Source of the DNA: Cloacimonetes bacterium UBA5614
Lineage (GTDB): Bacteria > Cloacimonadota > Cloacimonadia > Cloacimonadales > Cloacimonadaceae
Length of the DNA stretch: 64,000 nucleotides
Assembly (NCBI GenBank): GCA_002424605.1
Contig: DIKQ01000013.1
Coordinates: 62,001 to 126,000, forward strand
Direction of reading: 5' to 3'
Program-made: the position numbers and the translations under genes
Shown here: piece after piece, positions 8,943 through 18,144 of the stretch
How the letters are laid out: the number at the start of each line of letters is the position of its first letter
How positions within the stretch are numbered: the first letter of the stretch is position 1
The notes under the pieces: model-generated
Database searches by the model: none
What the model was told of the DNA's origin: nothing
Seen by the model: the letters and a program-made list of their open reading frames with translations, nothing else

Positions 8943-9500
8943 TTATTTACGGAAGGTGATCCAGCCCTGCTTGTCCCAGCCATAGGCGGGAACGTAATTT
9001 ACGGCGTCGTTGGTTTCAGGGATGGTGTACAGTTTGTGCGAGACGATGTACTTGTCTGCCTTGGCGATATCTTTGTGGTTAAAGATTCTCAGGTAGATTT
9101 TGTCACCGTAAAATGCCTCGCCGGTCGTGTCCCTGGCGGTGAAGCGGTAGCCGGCCATCTGCCAGGCACGCGTGATGGGAAAGACCAAGGGCTGGGATGT
9201 ATTCAGGTGGAAGGGGTCGGTAATCATAATATCGTCACCGGTGGGATTGCCTTCCTTGTCCAGCGGACTGATGATGCCATCGCCTCCGTCCTTGTAAAGC
9301 TGCACCTTCCAGCCGAAATCCTTGTGGGTCTTGTCCATGCCGACAGGATACTTCTTGTTTTGCTCCATTACGAGCTGCAATGTCTTGCAGGTGGTGCCCT
9401 CATCGGTTATCTCGCGGAAAACCACCATGCTAAACACGGCGGAAAGCATTCCTGTAAAAATCAGCATTATCACGGGTATCAGTAAAAAGCTCTTGTTCAT
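8943..9500 (-). CDS. Membrane-anchored protein of unknown function
   Basis: 185 residues. A single N-terminal hydrophobic segment (about residues 5-27) is followed by a soluble domain, so it is an exported anchored protein or one with an uncleaved signal. There are no cysteine motifs apart from a single Cys near residue 38. The soluble part has beta-rich stretches such as GWKVQLYKDGGDG, ITDPFHLNTS and YLRIFNHKD, and ends KQGWITFRK. I do not recognise the family. It is followed by a strong terminator and preceded, 61 bases upstream, by the stop of the M6 protease gene on the same strand, so it may be the last gene of that transcript. Confidence 0.7.
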   Translation of the reverse strand: MNKSFLLIPVIMLIFTGMLSAVFSMVVFREITDEGTTCKTLQLVMEQNKKYPVGMDKTHKDFGWKVQLYKDGGDGIISPLDKEGNPTGDDIMITDPFHLNTSQPLVFPITRAWQMAGYRFTARDTTGEAFYGDKIYLRIFNHKDIAKADKYIVSHKLYTIPETNDAVNYVPAYGWDKQGWITFRK

Positions 9501-9561
9501 AAAAACCTCACTTTGCCTTGCCTGCCTGCCGGCCGGAAAAACCGAAGGCAGTAAATGTTAA

Positions 9562-12261
9562 TTATCTGATCAGCAGCATCTTGCGGATTTGCCTGAAGCT
9601 GCCGCTCTCCAGTTTATAGTAGTAAACTCCGCTGGAAACAGGCTTGCCCTGCCTGTCCCTGCCGTCAAAGATAAAGCTGTTTTCAGCGCTTTTGGCTTTG
9701 CCGTCAAACAGGACTTTGACCACCTGTCCCCGGATGTTGAACACGGTTAGCTTGGCGGGCTGATTGGTGTCCTTGAGCTGAAATCCTATCCGGGTGGAGA
9801 GATTGAAAGGATTGGGATAGTTCTGCAGCAGAGCAGTGGTCTGCACAATCACTTCGTCCTCATTGGCGGTGAAAAAGTCGCCGGTAACGAAATTGCGGAT
9901 GGCGGAGAAACTGCTGTAACCGGCGGGATTGCCGCTGCGCACCCTCCAGTAATAGCGTGTATTGGGCTCCAAGGCGTCCAGCCTTATCTGCAAAGCGTTC
10001 AGGCTGTCCTGCTCCAGCACGATGCTGGTGAAATAGCTGTTCAGGGAGAGCTGGTAATGATAAAACTGGGCATAATTGGCAGCGTTCCAGCGCAGAAGCA
10101 CGTTGCGGGGCTGGTTGGTGGCGCTGCTGGGCGGACTTACCAGAGTGGGGACCACAGGAATGATGGAGATATTTCCGGTGGTGAACATCTGGGCGGGGCA
10201 GTATTCTGTCATGCCGACCATGGAAAAGGCAGCCACGTGCCAGTAATAGGTGGTGTATGGCATCAGGTTGTTGTATGTGTAAGTGTTTTGGTTCAGGTCC
10301 AGCAGATTGATGATGGTGCTTTCAAAGTTGGCGTCCAGGGCAACCATCAGGTTATAGGACTCGGCTCCCGGAACTGCGCTCCAACTGAAAGTGGGATTGG
10401 TGGGGGCATTGACCGTCTGGTCAAGCGGGAAAACGGGAGTGGGGATTTCCATCTCGCTCTGGATGGTGAAAACATTGTTGCAGGAATCAGAGGAGTTATT
10501 GGAAAGGGTGGTCACCCGGATAAGGCACTGATTGGAATCAAGCAGAGGGATGCTGTTCCAGGTGTATTCCCCGTCATTCTGGGTGGTATTGACGATGATT
10601 TGCCAGGTCTGTCCGTTGTCCTGGGAAAACTCTATTCTGGCATAGCCGGTGGTGCTGCGGGCAAGCCATCTGATGTTGATGGAACCTCCGCTGAAAAAGG
10701 TTTCACCGCCTGAGGGATAGGTAACCTGGACATTGGAGACATTCACGTAAAAAGACATGCTTTCGCCGCCTGAAGGTCCGATGTGGCCGATGTCCAGTCC
10801 TCCGGGCGTGTCGTCCGAAAGGAATCCGTTCGGAACGGTGGATTCATTCATAAAGGTCCTGCCGGTCTGCTGGGAAAAGTGCGCCTGGCCAATGTAACCG
10901 CCCACTGTATTGCTCGTTCCAGCCGGCCTGTAGATGTAAAGCTCGTCCGGAGGGCCGTCGGCATTGCCGTCAACGGTTGTATTAAGCCGGTAAATCAGCA
11001 GTCCGGAGCCGGGGATATTGCCGTCATAGATGCCAAAAGGCTTGCGGTATTCAATCACGTAGTATTCGTTGGTGCGCCAGGAAGGGATGCGATAGATGTT
11101 GTTGGTGGGGGACCAGACTGAATTGATGGTGTATGTGCCGCTTTCCGTAATGGTGGGGACTGTTCCGACCCACTCAGCGTATTTGTGTTTCATCCAGGCG
11201 CTCATTGACTGGGGCGGATTGGTGTTTGCACACATAAGGTCCCAGGAACCGACGGGGTCTATGGTGTTGTTGTAGTATCTGTAAAGGTCGGGCGCTCCCA
11301 GGGTGTGGAACATTTCATGCGCCAGCACACTGACTCCGCTGCCGTCCATAAAGCTCTCCAACTGGAAATTAAAGTCCCAGACACGCGCGCCGTTTATGTA
11401 AGCTTCGACTCCGTAAAGCACCCATCTGTGTGGCCAGAGCAAAGTTGCCCAGGCAGTGGTTCCGCCCTGAATGACAAAGCAGACGTTGTCTATATAGCCG
11501 TCGTCATCAGAATCAATGTCCAGCGTGGTCGGAATCTGCGATGCAACGAAATTGCTGGCTGCAGCCAGAAGGGTAAATTCTCGCTCCGCCCTTTCATAAA
11601 AGTCGTCCTCATCATACCCGATGGGGTTGCTGCCTGTGTAGGGCATATAGTATTCCCGCGGATTGGGGTCCACGTAAGTAACAATGGTGGTGCCATTCGG
11701 AATGGGATAATAATGCGAAATCACATCAAGCTGGTTATAGGAAACAGCCTGGAAATAATTACGCATGGAATTGTAATTCACGGCGTTGTTATTGAACATA
11801 TTGTCGTAATAGGTGATGGGCTGGGTAAAATTCGGGCTGTTCGAAAACCTGATGAAAACCACCAGGTTGTTGATGGTGCCGAAGTGGGGGGCACGCGTGT
11901 CCCTTTGCTCTGGGAAGCTTGCCTGGAACTGTCTGTATTTTTCACGGACGCGTTCGGAAGGCAGGTTTACCCCATTTTCCAGTCCCAAAGCAGCAGGGTC
12001 GCTCTGTCCGACTATATTCTGGCTGGGGATGATGTCATTTCCCTGCCTGACTGCCCAGGTGTACCAGCCGGTATCCCCGTTCTGTATGATTGTATAGTTA
12101 TTGGCATCGTGCAGCCAGTTATGGAATTCATCCCCGCTGGCAAGCACGTTTATTTCAGTCCCGTCGGGCTGGGTTATCGTAACAGGCTGGTTCTTCAGCG
12201 GAGCGGTAAAAGCCGCCGCCGCCAGCAACATCAGGCATAGAACAACGATTGTTCTTTTCAT
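9562..12261 (-). CDS. Secreted M6-family metalloprotease with C-terminal sorting domain
   Basis: 899-residue exported zinc protease. A signal peptide (LCLMLLAAAAFTAP) is followed by a propeptide-like region and an M6 (immune-inhibitor-A-like) catalytic domain. The metal site is HEMFHTLGAPD (about residue 316), with both His and the Glu of HExxH present. After the protease come a beta-sandwich domain (about 545-640), two fibronectin-III-like repeats (about 640-730 and 735-820, each with the xxYYWHV or xxYYWRV strand) and a C-terminal module beginning NYPNPFN and ending KMLLIR. That last module is the FlgD-like sorting domain seen in Cloacimonadota, Ignavibacteria and Bacteroidetes. Function is probably extracellular protein degradation. 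The catalytic motif is complete. Confidence 0.92.
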   Translation of the reverse strand: MKRTIVVLCLMLLAAAAFTAPLKNQPVTITQPDGTEINVLASGDEFHNWLHDANNYTIIQNGDTGWYTWAVRQGNDIIPSQNIVGQSDPAALGLENGVNLPSERVREKYRQFQASFPEQRDTRAPHFGTINNLVVFIRFSNSPNFTQPITYYDNMFNNNAVNYNSMRNYFQAVSYNQLDVISHYYPIPNGTTIVTYVDPNPREYYMPYTGSNPIGYDEDDFYERAEREFTLLAAASNFVASQIPTTLDIDSDDDGYIDNVCFVIQGGTTAWATLLWPHRWVLYGVEAYINGARVWDFNFQLESFMDGSGVSVLAHEMFHTLGAPDLYRYYNNTIDPVGSWDLMCANTNPPQSMSAWMKHKYAEWVGTVPTITESGTYTINSVWSPTNNIYRIPSWRTNEYYVIEYRKPFGIYDGNIPGSGLLIYRLNTTVDGNADGPPDELYIYRPAGTSNTVGGYIGQAHFSQQTGRTFMNESTVPNGFLSDDTPGGLDIGHIGPSGGESMSFYVNVSNVQVTYPSGGETFFSGGSINIRWLARSTTGYARIEFSQDNGQTWQIIVNTTQNDGEYTWNSIPLLDSNQCLIRVTTLSNNSSDSCNNVFTIQSEMEIPTPVFPLDQTVNAPTNPTFSWSAVPGAESYNLMVALDANFESTIINLLDLNQNTYTYNNLMPYTTYYWHVAAFSMVGMTEYCPAQMFTTGNISIIPVVPTLVSPPSSATNQPRNVLLRWNAANYAQFYHYQLSLNSYFTSIVLEQDSLNALQIRLDALEPNTRYYWRVRSGNPAGYSSFSAIRNFVTGDFFTANEDEVIVQTTALLQNYPNPFNLSTRIGFQLKDTNQPAKLTVFNIRGQVVKVLFDGKAKSAENSFIFDGRDRQGKPVSSGVYYYKLESGSFRQIRKMLLIR

Positions 12262-12401
12262 ATCAGCATCTCCGGATTATAGAGTTTATAAATATACTTA
12301 TGCAGGTTTTATTCCGTACAGGACGTATTTCTGTCAATTGCTTTATTTCATGAAAGACTTGGTATTCTCCGGCTGGTCTGTGTTTTTCTGCTGCGCTGCT
12401 C

Positions 12402-13214
12402 CTATTTCAGCTTTACTGCCTTCTGCAAGGTGCTGCCTTGCGGACCTGAAGCCAGGATAAAATAAACCCCGGAGGGATAACCGCTGCCGTCCCAGGTGAT
12501 AATGTTATCTGATGCAGGGTTCCACTTCATTACTTCCTGCCCTTTGGCATCATACATCCTGAGTGATAGGGCGTGCCCATCCCTGCTTTTGGCTGTGATG
12601 TTCAGGAAAGAGGAGAAGGGATTGGGTGAAAGGCTGAGGGTTATGTTATCACCGGGTTGGGGGATGACAGAGTCATCATTGGAGACGGGCATGGTAAGAG
12701 TGATGCTGGCAGAACCGACGCTGGAATGTGACGCCGTAAAGCTGTCCCCGCCGTTAATCCCCCTGCCCAGGATGATGTTATAGGTCTGTCCGATGGCAAG
12801 GATGCGGTCAAAGCTATCTCCGGAATTTAGCGGGATGATAAAGTTCAGTTGGGTTACTCCGCCGGTCTCGGTTGAGGAGGAGGTAACGATATTATTAGTT
12901 CCCCCCAAAGATACATCAGAGGCATGGGAACTGGCGGAAGTGCCCCAGTCGTCCCGGATAAAGGTATTTCCGCCGGAGTGGTAGCCGATGATGAAATTGG
13001 CATTTGCCATACCGCTGGTGGGTGCAAAACCGACAGCCACCCAACCGGTTGTGGTGGCGCTGAGCTGGCAGTCCAAGTGCTGCATATCGTCTGTCACCCT
13101 ATAGTTTAGAGTGATGCCTCCGGCTGTGACTGTGGTGTAAGGGGTGTCCTTGGCTCCGCCGGCGAGCAGGAAGCTGAGGCTTGCCAGCAGGATTACTGTT
13201 AACAGTGTTTTCAT
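12402..13214 (-). CDS. Secreted DOMON-domain protein with C-terminal sorting domain
   Basis: 270 residues. The signal peptide (about residues 1-20) precedes a DOMON domain at about 28-170: TLNYRVTDDMQHLDCQLSA, then TGWVAVGFAPTSGM, typical of this haem- or sugar-binding beta-sandwich (the GWxAxGF motif). The C-terminal 75 residues form a type-IX-like sorting domain (LSPNPFSSFLNI...SGVYFILASG...AVKLK). It starts one base after the stop of the DUF5777-like gene on the same strand, so the two are translationally linked. DOMON proteins often act in extracytoplasmic electron transfer or ligand binding. The ligand here is unknown. Confidence 0.85.
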   Translation of the reverse strand: MKTLLTVILLASLSFLLAGGAKDTPYTTVTAGGITLNYRVTDDMQHLDCQLSATTTGWVAVGFAPTSGMANANFIIGYHSGGNTFIRDDWGTSASSHASDVSLGGTNNIVTSSSTETGGVTQLNFIIPLNSGDSFDRILAIGQTYNIILGRGINGGDSFTASHSSVGSASITLTMPVSNDDSVIPQPGDNITLSLSPNPFSSFLNITAKSRDGHALSLRMYDAKGQEVMKWNPASDNIITWDGSGYPSGVYFILASGPQGSTLQKAVKLK

Positions 13215-13215
13215 A

Positions 13216-13995
13216 TTATCTCCCCAAAAAGTTCATGTGTCTTTGTATGTTAAATCCGAATCTCAAATCCCGGTCAAGGCTGCCGGTGGATAGTTTCCTG
13301 AGGTTGACGGCATCGCTGTTGCTGAGACTGAACATAAAGTGATGCCCATAGGTGTCCAGCTTGAGCCCCAGGGCATAGCTGTCATGCTTTCCCAGATTCA
13401 GGCTGTTGGGTGCGGAATTCCTGTCCCAGACCGGGTAATACTCACCCAAAACCGTCAACGAGGGCAGTGCCAGGACACCGATGCCCAGTCCGGAAACCAC
13501 GCGTTCGTCTTCCAGGTCATAGCCAAGGTTGGCATTGAAGAATATCCTGTTATACAAAGGTTTGTTTTGAGCGGACAGCATCAGCAGGAGATTGTTTTGA
13601 CGCACCAAATCATTGGAGTCAAAGTCATACTTCTCAAAGGAAAAGTATTGCATGTCCGCCTGCGCCTGAACCGGATATTCATAGGGCAGAAAACTCCAGG
13701 AAGCATCCGCGACATATTCCTTGTTATCAAATATATAGCCTACCTTAAACTCTATCCGGCGGATAAATGCCTGCCTGTAAAACAATCCCACCCCTGCTCC
13801 GCCGTCCATCCCGAAAAACGTATCCAGCGGTTCCTCGTTTATCTTGCCTCGAAACCGGTGCGCAATCGATATCTCGCTTTCCCAGGCACCCAGTTCCGTT
13901 GGTGAAACGAGGTTCAGAAAGCTGTTCTGGTAGGCTGCCAGTTCAAGGGCGATTAGGGCAATGACCAAAAGGATGATAAACTTTGCCTTTTGCAT
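13216..13995 (-). CDS. Outer-membrane beta-barrel protein, DUF5777-like
   Basis: 259 residues with an N-terminal hydrophobic export segment and alternating beta-strand patterns throughout (FRGKINEEPLDTFFGMDGG, VGYIFDNKEY, GHHFMFSLSNS). It ends with RDLRFGFNIQRHMNFLGR, the closing pattern of DUF5777-type barrels of the FCB group. In that family such barrels commonly neighbour DOMON, YceI or cytochrome genes, consistent with the DOMON gene one base downstream. The role is unproven, possibly transport or anchoring of a surface electron-transfer or small-ligand system. It is 21 bases downstream of the small secreted protein gene, making a three-gene minus-strand operon. Confidence 0.7.
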   Translation of the reverse strand: MQKAKFIILLVIALIALELAAYQNSFLNLVSPTELGAWESEISIAHRFRGKINEEPLDTFFGMDGGAGVGLFYRQAFIRRIEFKVGYIFDNKEYVADASWSFLPYEYPVQAQADMQYFSFEKYDFDSNDLVRQNNLLLMLSAQNKPLYNRIFFNANLGYDLEDERVVSGLGIGVLALPSLTVLGEYYPVWDRNSAPNSLNLGKHDSYALGLKLDTYGHHFMFSLSNSDAVNLRKLSTGSLDRDLRFGFNIQRHMNFLGR

Positions 13996-14016
13996 AAAAT
14001 CCGTCCTGTAGATGGC

Positions 14017-14361
14017 TTATTTGATTTCCAGGGTAAAGCTTTTCTTGCCTGTTTTGTTGCAGGTGGTGGTGATATCCAGCTTGTCCTTGGGCTTGAGGTC
14101 GTTAATCTTGAAGATGAGCTCTCCGCCTTCCATGCTGTCCTGCATGCCCAGCTTCTGGCGGATGATTTCCTTCTTGTTTTTCAGGACCACCACTTCACCG
14201 ATAAAGTGGTCGGCATTATCCCTGACCTTGTGATTGTAGCTGACGGTCAGCAGATTGTTCTCTTTATCGAATCCTGCGGTTACGTTGCCGGCAGGATGGG
14301 CTGACAGCGCTGATATGGCGAACATTATCACTAATGTCAAGAGTATTGCAGCGTTTTTCAT
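14017..14361 (-). CDS. Small secreted beta-sandwich protein, unknown function
   Basis: 114 residues. A cleavable signal (FAISALSA) is followed by HPAGNVTAGFDKENNLLTV and later VRDNADHFIGEVVV and NKKEIIRQKLG. The pattern of a core strand followed by H-x-V and DHFI is reminiscent of small periplasmic sandwich proteins with a desulfoferrodoxin/SoxZ-like fold, but the metal ligands are not evident and I would not assign a function. One Cys occurs near the end (TTCNKTGKK). It is the first gene of the operon with the DUF5777-like barrel and the DOMON protein, so it is likely part of the same envelope function. Confidence 0.6.
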   Translation of the reverse strand: MKNAAILLTLVIMFAISALSAHPAGNVTAGFDKENNLLTVSYNHKVRDNADHFIGEVVVLKNKKEIIRQKLGMQDSMEGGELIFKINDLKPKDKLDITTTCNKTGKKSFTLEIK

Positions 14362-14684
14362 GAATTCTCCTTATGTGGTTGATTATGTTTATAATATAAC
14401 AGATATATGGGTTATGTCAAGCCCGGATTCTCCCTACCTGCCTTTCTTTGACAAAAGCATATCTAATGAATATCCGCAGAATAGTTGCTGTATATCTGAA
14501 TACAGAAAGTATCCTGCAGATATCCTGCAAGTATACTGTGGATATACTGAAGTCAAAGCGAAAGAAATAAGAACAGGTCATACTTCTTTTCATTCAAATA
14601 CCTTTTTGGAATTGACAGTATTCAATATGTCACAATAGTGTAAATATTGTTGAGGAAAGCTATTCATAAGTGGGAGTTTAGTAT
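14362..14684. other. Intergenic region between divergent genes, possible promoter
   Basis: 323 bases separate the small secreted protein gene (minus) from the S41 peptidase gene (plus). A TTGACA at 14612-14617 is followed 17-18 bases later by ATAGTG/TAGTGT, a weak -10, about 50 bases before the ATG at 14685. A short direct pattern of ATATCC/TATACTG words lies at 14470-14550. I see no RNA gene or ORF with coding character. Confidence 0.4.
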
Positions 14685-17018
14685 ATGGAAAAGTCAATTG
14701 CAGTAACGATACTTATCTCGTTAATCGCGGTTTCTCTGTATTCAGCCGACGTTATTTCCAAACGGCAGATGCGGAACCTGGAAGCGTTTACCAAGCTGTA
14801 TGGCTATATCAGGTTTTTCTATCCATCCGATGAAGCGCAAACCGTGGATTGGGACAAGTTTGCTGTCTATGGTACCAGGCAGGTAATGGAGGCGAGAAAT
14901 GATAGGGAACTGCAGAAAACTCTGAAAGACTTGTTTCTGCCCATCGCCCCGGCTTTGCAGATATCAGCAAAACTTAAAGATTTGCAGCCGGATTTGGCAC
15001 TGCTGACTCCCCGAAGTCCGGAAAACTGGAAGGTGACCTGCTGGCAATATTCAGGTTACCAGAACGTGTCCCGAGATATTTATAGCAGCAGGAGAACAAA
15101 CAGACCTGTCTCAATAAAAATCGACTCGAAAAGCGAAAAATTGCGCAATATGATTGGCTTCAGCATAGACAGCAGCGATTTAAACTGCAAACAATACCGC
15201 CTGACCTTTTCCGTGAAAGCCTTGGAAGCTGACACTTTGAAAAGCAGTTTGGATGTAATGGATTCCTGGTGGAATTATTTTTCGGAAGACCTGCCAGTCG
15301 GGGATTGGGTAAACAAAGAATACGTCTTTAATCGCATGAACGATGCAACATCCATTGATGTTTATATCTTCCTTAACAATCTAAAACAATCATGTCTGGG
15401 CAAAATTAGAATTGAAGCTCTGTATGGTTCCAACTGGCAGATAGTATATAACAATGATTATTCGACAGACGAGATAGGAGAAATGCCGCAAAGCCTGATT
15501 CTGGACGTTTTTAAAAGCATTGAGAATAATTCGTCTTATAACACTTATAAGGTCAGAGAGGAAAACGGAAAACGCTTTCTCGCCATGACCTCATCTCTTG
15601 ACGGAGATGGATTCTCAACCGGGTATGTGACCAAGATATTTGAAGAGACTGTTCCCTTTGGGACCTTTGCCACCCGCAAGCTGGTTAAGAACCTTTATTG
15701 CAGCTTTCCACTGGCGCTCTACTGCAACAATTCAATCACCTTTCCGCCTTTGGATGGTACGAATGCTGAATGGTTTTACGTCGACATGGAAAAAGTGAAT
15801 GCCATTTCCACGGAGGATTACAATGACATTGCTACCCGGCTGGCTGCCATTGAAGTTTACTGGAACCAGCTGCAGCACTTTTACCCCTACTGGAAAAATA
15901 CGGATGCAGACTGGCATCAGGCCTTGAGAAACGCTCTGCAGGAAACCTTGCAGGGCGGGGATTCCCTTGATTTTGAGCTTATCTTTAATGACCTGCAATC
16001 CCAGACCAAGGACGGTCACAGATACTTGGAAACCCCTTATAACAGCAAAGGCAAGAAACCGGGGTTTATTGCAGAACTGGTGGAAAATAAATGGATAGTC
16101 ACGCATATCATCAGGGATGGGATAAACCTTCCCATCGGCTCGGAACTGCTGAAAATCAACGGTGAGAACTTTAAGAAATATGTTAATTCAAGAAGGCATT
16201 ACTTTGTTTCGTCATCAAAGCAGATGATGGATAAGAGGCTGTTCTTTAACATTATGTATATGTACCGAGATACAACAGCTACTTTTACATACAAAACACC
16301 CGAAGGCAAAATTCTGACCCAAGATTTTCCCATACGCGAGGATAAGTTTGTCTGGAGATTTCCCTCAGATAAGAAAGTCATTGAATATGAAGACGGGATT
16401 TATCAACTCAATGTTTCTGATATAGGTTTTACCGATAAGGATTTTCAAGAATGGCTGCCTACACTGGAAAAAGCCAAAGGCATAATCGTGGATTGGAGAA
16501 CAGGAGGACTGGGTTTAGATTTCCTTGCGCATCTTCAGAATGTGCCTGATACGCTTTGCTGCCATGACCCGGGTAAATATCTGTATCCCGACCAGGAAAA
16601 AGCCGTGATTGAAATGTCTTTTCGCCCTGCTTGGAATATCCAGCCCAAAGCACCTCATCTTAATGCTAAAATCGTCTTCCTCAGTAATGCCTATGACGGC
16701 AGCTATCTGGAATCATTTCTGGTTCACATTCAACACTATAAACTCGGTACTGTAATTGGTGAACAAACCGCAGGTATGACGGGAAACGTTGTAAGAAGTA
16801 CTTTACCCGGTGGCTGGAAAGCCTGGTGGACTGGTCTTTATGTGGAAAAACCGGACGGGTCAGATTTTCAGGGAGTTGGAGCGATTCCAGACATCATTGT
16901 ACATCCCACAGTGAAGGGCATTGCGGAAGGCAGAGATGAAATCCTGGAAGCCGGCTTGAAATACCTAAAAGAAGAATTAAACCTATCTGAAATTCCAAAA
17001 CTAATAAAAACATATTAA
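14685..17018 (+). CDS. Secreted S41-family (C-terminal-processing-like) peptidase
   Basis: 777 residues with an N-terminal signal (about residues 1-20). The N-terminal half is a helical domain containing LYGYIRFFYPSDEA, a segment typical of Bacteroidetes/FCB S41 proteins, followed by a beta-sandwich region. The protease core is at about residues 500-740: a PDZ-like segment (PIGSELLKINGEN), IIVDWRTGG, then the nucleophile region LSNAYDGSYLESF (Ser at about residue 684) and GEQTAGMTGN. The FxGVGAIPDI-type closing strand is present. Expected role: periplasmic or extracellular proteolysis. It is a single-gene unit, convergent with the ChaN-like gene 49 bases downstream. The second half of the catalytic dyad/tetrad was not traced by eye. 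Confidence 0.85.
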   Translation: MEKSIAVTILISLIAVSLYSADVISKRQMRNLEAFTKLYGYIRFFYPSDEAQTVDWDKFAVYGTRQVMEARNDRELQKTLKDLFLPIAPALQISAKLKDLQPDLALLTPRSPENWKVTCWQYSGYQNVSRDIYSSRRTNRPVSIKIDSKSEKLRNMIGFSIDSSDLNCKQYRLTFSVKALEADTLKSSLDVMDSWWNYFSEDLPVGDWVNKEYVFNRMNDATSIDVYIFLNNLKQSCLGKIRIEALYGSNWQIVYNNDYSTDEIGEMPQSLILDVFKSIENNSSYNTYKVREENGKRFLAMTSSLDGDGFSTGYVTKIFEETVPFGTFATRKLVKNLYCSFPLALYCNNSITFPPLDGTNAEWFYVDMEKVNAISTEDYNDIATRLAAIEVYWNQLQHFYPYWKNTDADWHQALRNALQETLQGGDSLDFELIFNDLQSQTKDGHRYLETPYNSKGKKPGFIAELVENKWIVTHIIRDGINLPIGSELLKINGENFKKYVNSRRHYFVSSSKQMMDKRLFFNIMYMYRDTTATFTYKTPEGKILTQDFPIREDKFVWRFPSDKKVIEYEDGIYQLNVSDIGFTDKDFQEWLPTLEKAKGIIVDWRTGGLGLDFLAHLQNVPDTLCCHDPGKYLYPDQEKAVIEMSFRPAWNIQPKAPHLNAKIVFLSNAYDGSYLESFLVHIQHYKLGTVIGEQTAGMTGNVVRSTLPGGWKAWWTGLYVEKPDGSDFQGVGAIPDIIVHPTVKGIAEGRDEILEAGLKYLKEELNLSEIPKLIKTY

Positions 17019-17067
17019 AGTTATACATCAGTTATGCGGTTATGATGCTAAAAAGTGCTTGGTTTAC

Positions 17068-18126
17068 TTATATTTTCGCATCAGCGGCAATAATCGAGTT
17101 AATATCAGTTATGTTTTTGTTTGGGGCATCGTTAAAGGGTACGTAATCGCGAAAAAGTTGGATATTATTCTCATTAATAAAGTCTGAAAGAGGATTTACA
17201 GGTCGTAAATCTTGTATTCTGCCAGTATAAATCATACCGTCATAAATGTCTTTTAATTTCAAATCGGGGTATCCCAAAGAATATATGCTGATATCCTTCA
17301 ATTCTCCCCAGGGGCTCTTAATCAGATCAAAACCAATCTCCTGATAGACAGGACTTATTATCTGCTCAATGACTCCATTAGCAGGCTGAATCAGCTTTTT
17401 GGCCTCAAAGCAATCTTCCCAAGGATCATAAAAACTGACGTTGAAGACTATATCCCCATATTTCTCATATAGATAATTACCAAAACTTTTAGTATTGAAT
17501 CCAGTAAATACCTTCTCTCCTTCACATACATTCCAGGAAGGTTCTCTGTATTTTGTGAATGCATGATGAGAACCCATAATCCCAACGATTTTAGTTTTTC
17601 CTGATGAATAGTGCTTAACTACTGGTTCAAGCCAATATTTTTCGCCACATCCGTTCCAGATTTCTGCAATTTCTTCACTGTTAGGGTTTCTTCTTTCTGT
17701 TTGACAGATATGATTGTAAAGTTTCCAATTTATTGGATCATTTAGCCCAATTATCTTGATTGCCTGAGATTGCGGATATTGCTTATTAGTGCTCCAGACT
17801 AGCCTAAAAATTTCTAGATATTCTTTAAACCCCCAAAATGCTTCCTGCTTAATCATTATCATTTTTGCCAAGTCTAAATCAAAATCTGCTTTATCCAGTA
17901 ACTCATCTATTAGCACCTGATCTTCTCTTCTGGCAAATTCATATGCTATTGCAGAAATCCCAAATTCAGGTAATCTGGGAATGATTTTATGATAAAGTTC
18001 AAGTTGCTGTTTAACTCTATGCATTTCACCAATCAGGACAATATCGGATTGTTCGAATTTCGACAGCACGTAATCAACGGGGCTTTTTCCGTTTAGTTCC
18101 AAATAATGCAGCAATTTATCTTTCAT
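17068..18126 (-). CDS. ChaN/erythromycin-esterase-like (TIKI superfamily) protein
   Basis: 352 residues with no signal peptide. The N-terminal motif IVLIGEMHRVKQQLELYHKIIPRL (Glu and His at about residues 33 and 35) and the later GIMGSHHAF (about residue 183) match the GE-H...H-H pattern of the ChaN/EreA/TIKI hydrolase-like superfamily. Members include haem-binding lipoproteins and esterases. Here the conserved Glu/His residues are present but there is no export signal, so a cytoplasmic hydrolase is as likely as haem binding. It ends 18 bases from the TrmJ stop on the same strand. The gene is somewhat richer in A+T than its neighbours. Function unproven. Confidence 0.6.
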   Translation of the reverse strand: MKDKLLHYLELNGKSPVDYVLSKFEQSDIVLIGEMHRVKQQLELYHKIIPRLPEFGISAIAYEFARREDQVLIDELLDKADFDLDLAKMIMIKQEAFWGFKEYLEIFRLVWSTNKQYPQSQAIKIIGLNDPINWKLYNHICQTERRNPNSEEIAEIWNGCGEKYWLEPVVKHYSSGKTKIVGIMGSHHAFTKYREPSWNVCEGEKVFTGFNTKSFGNYLYEKYGDIVFNVSFYDPWEDCFEAKKLIQPANGVIEQIISPVYQEIGFDLIKSPWGELKDISIYSLGYPDLKLKDIYDGMIYTGRIQDLRPVNPLSDFINENNIQLFRDYVPFNDAPNKNITDINSIIAADAKI

Positions 18127-18144
18127 TACTTATTCTAAGCTAAC

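Noticed and set aside
11305..12240. Plus-strand open frame of 311 codons opposite the M6 protease
   Set aside because: It is antisense to a protein with full M6 motifs and a sorting domain, and its sequence shows no fold or signal.
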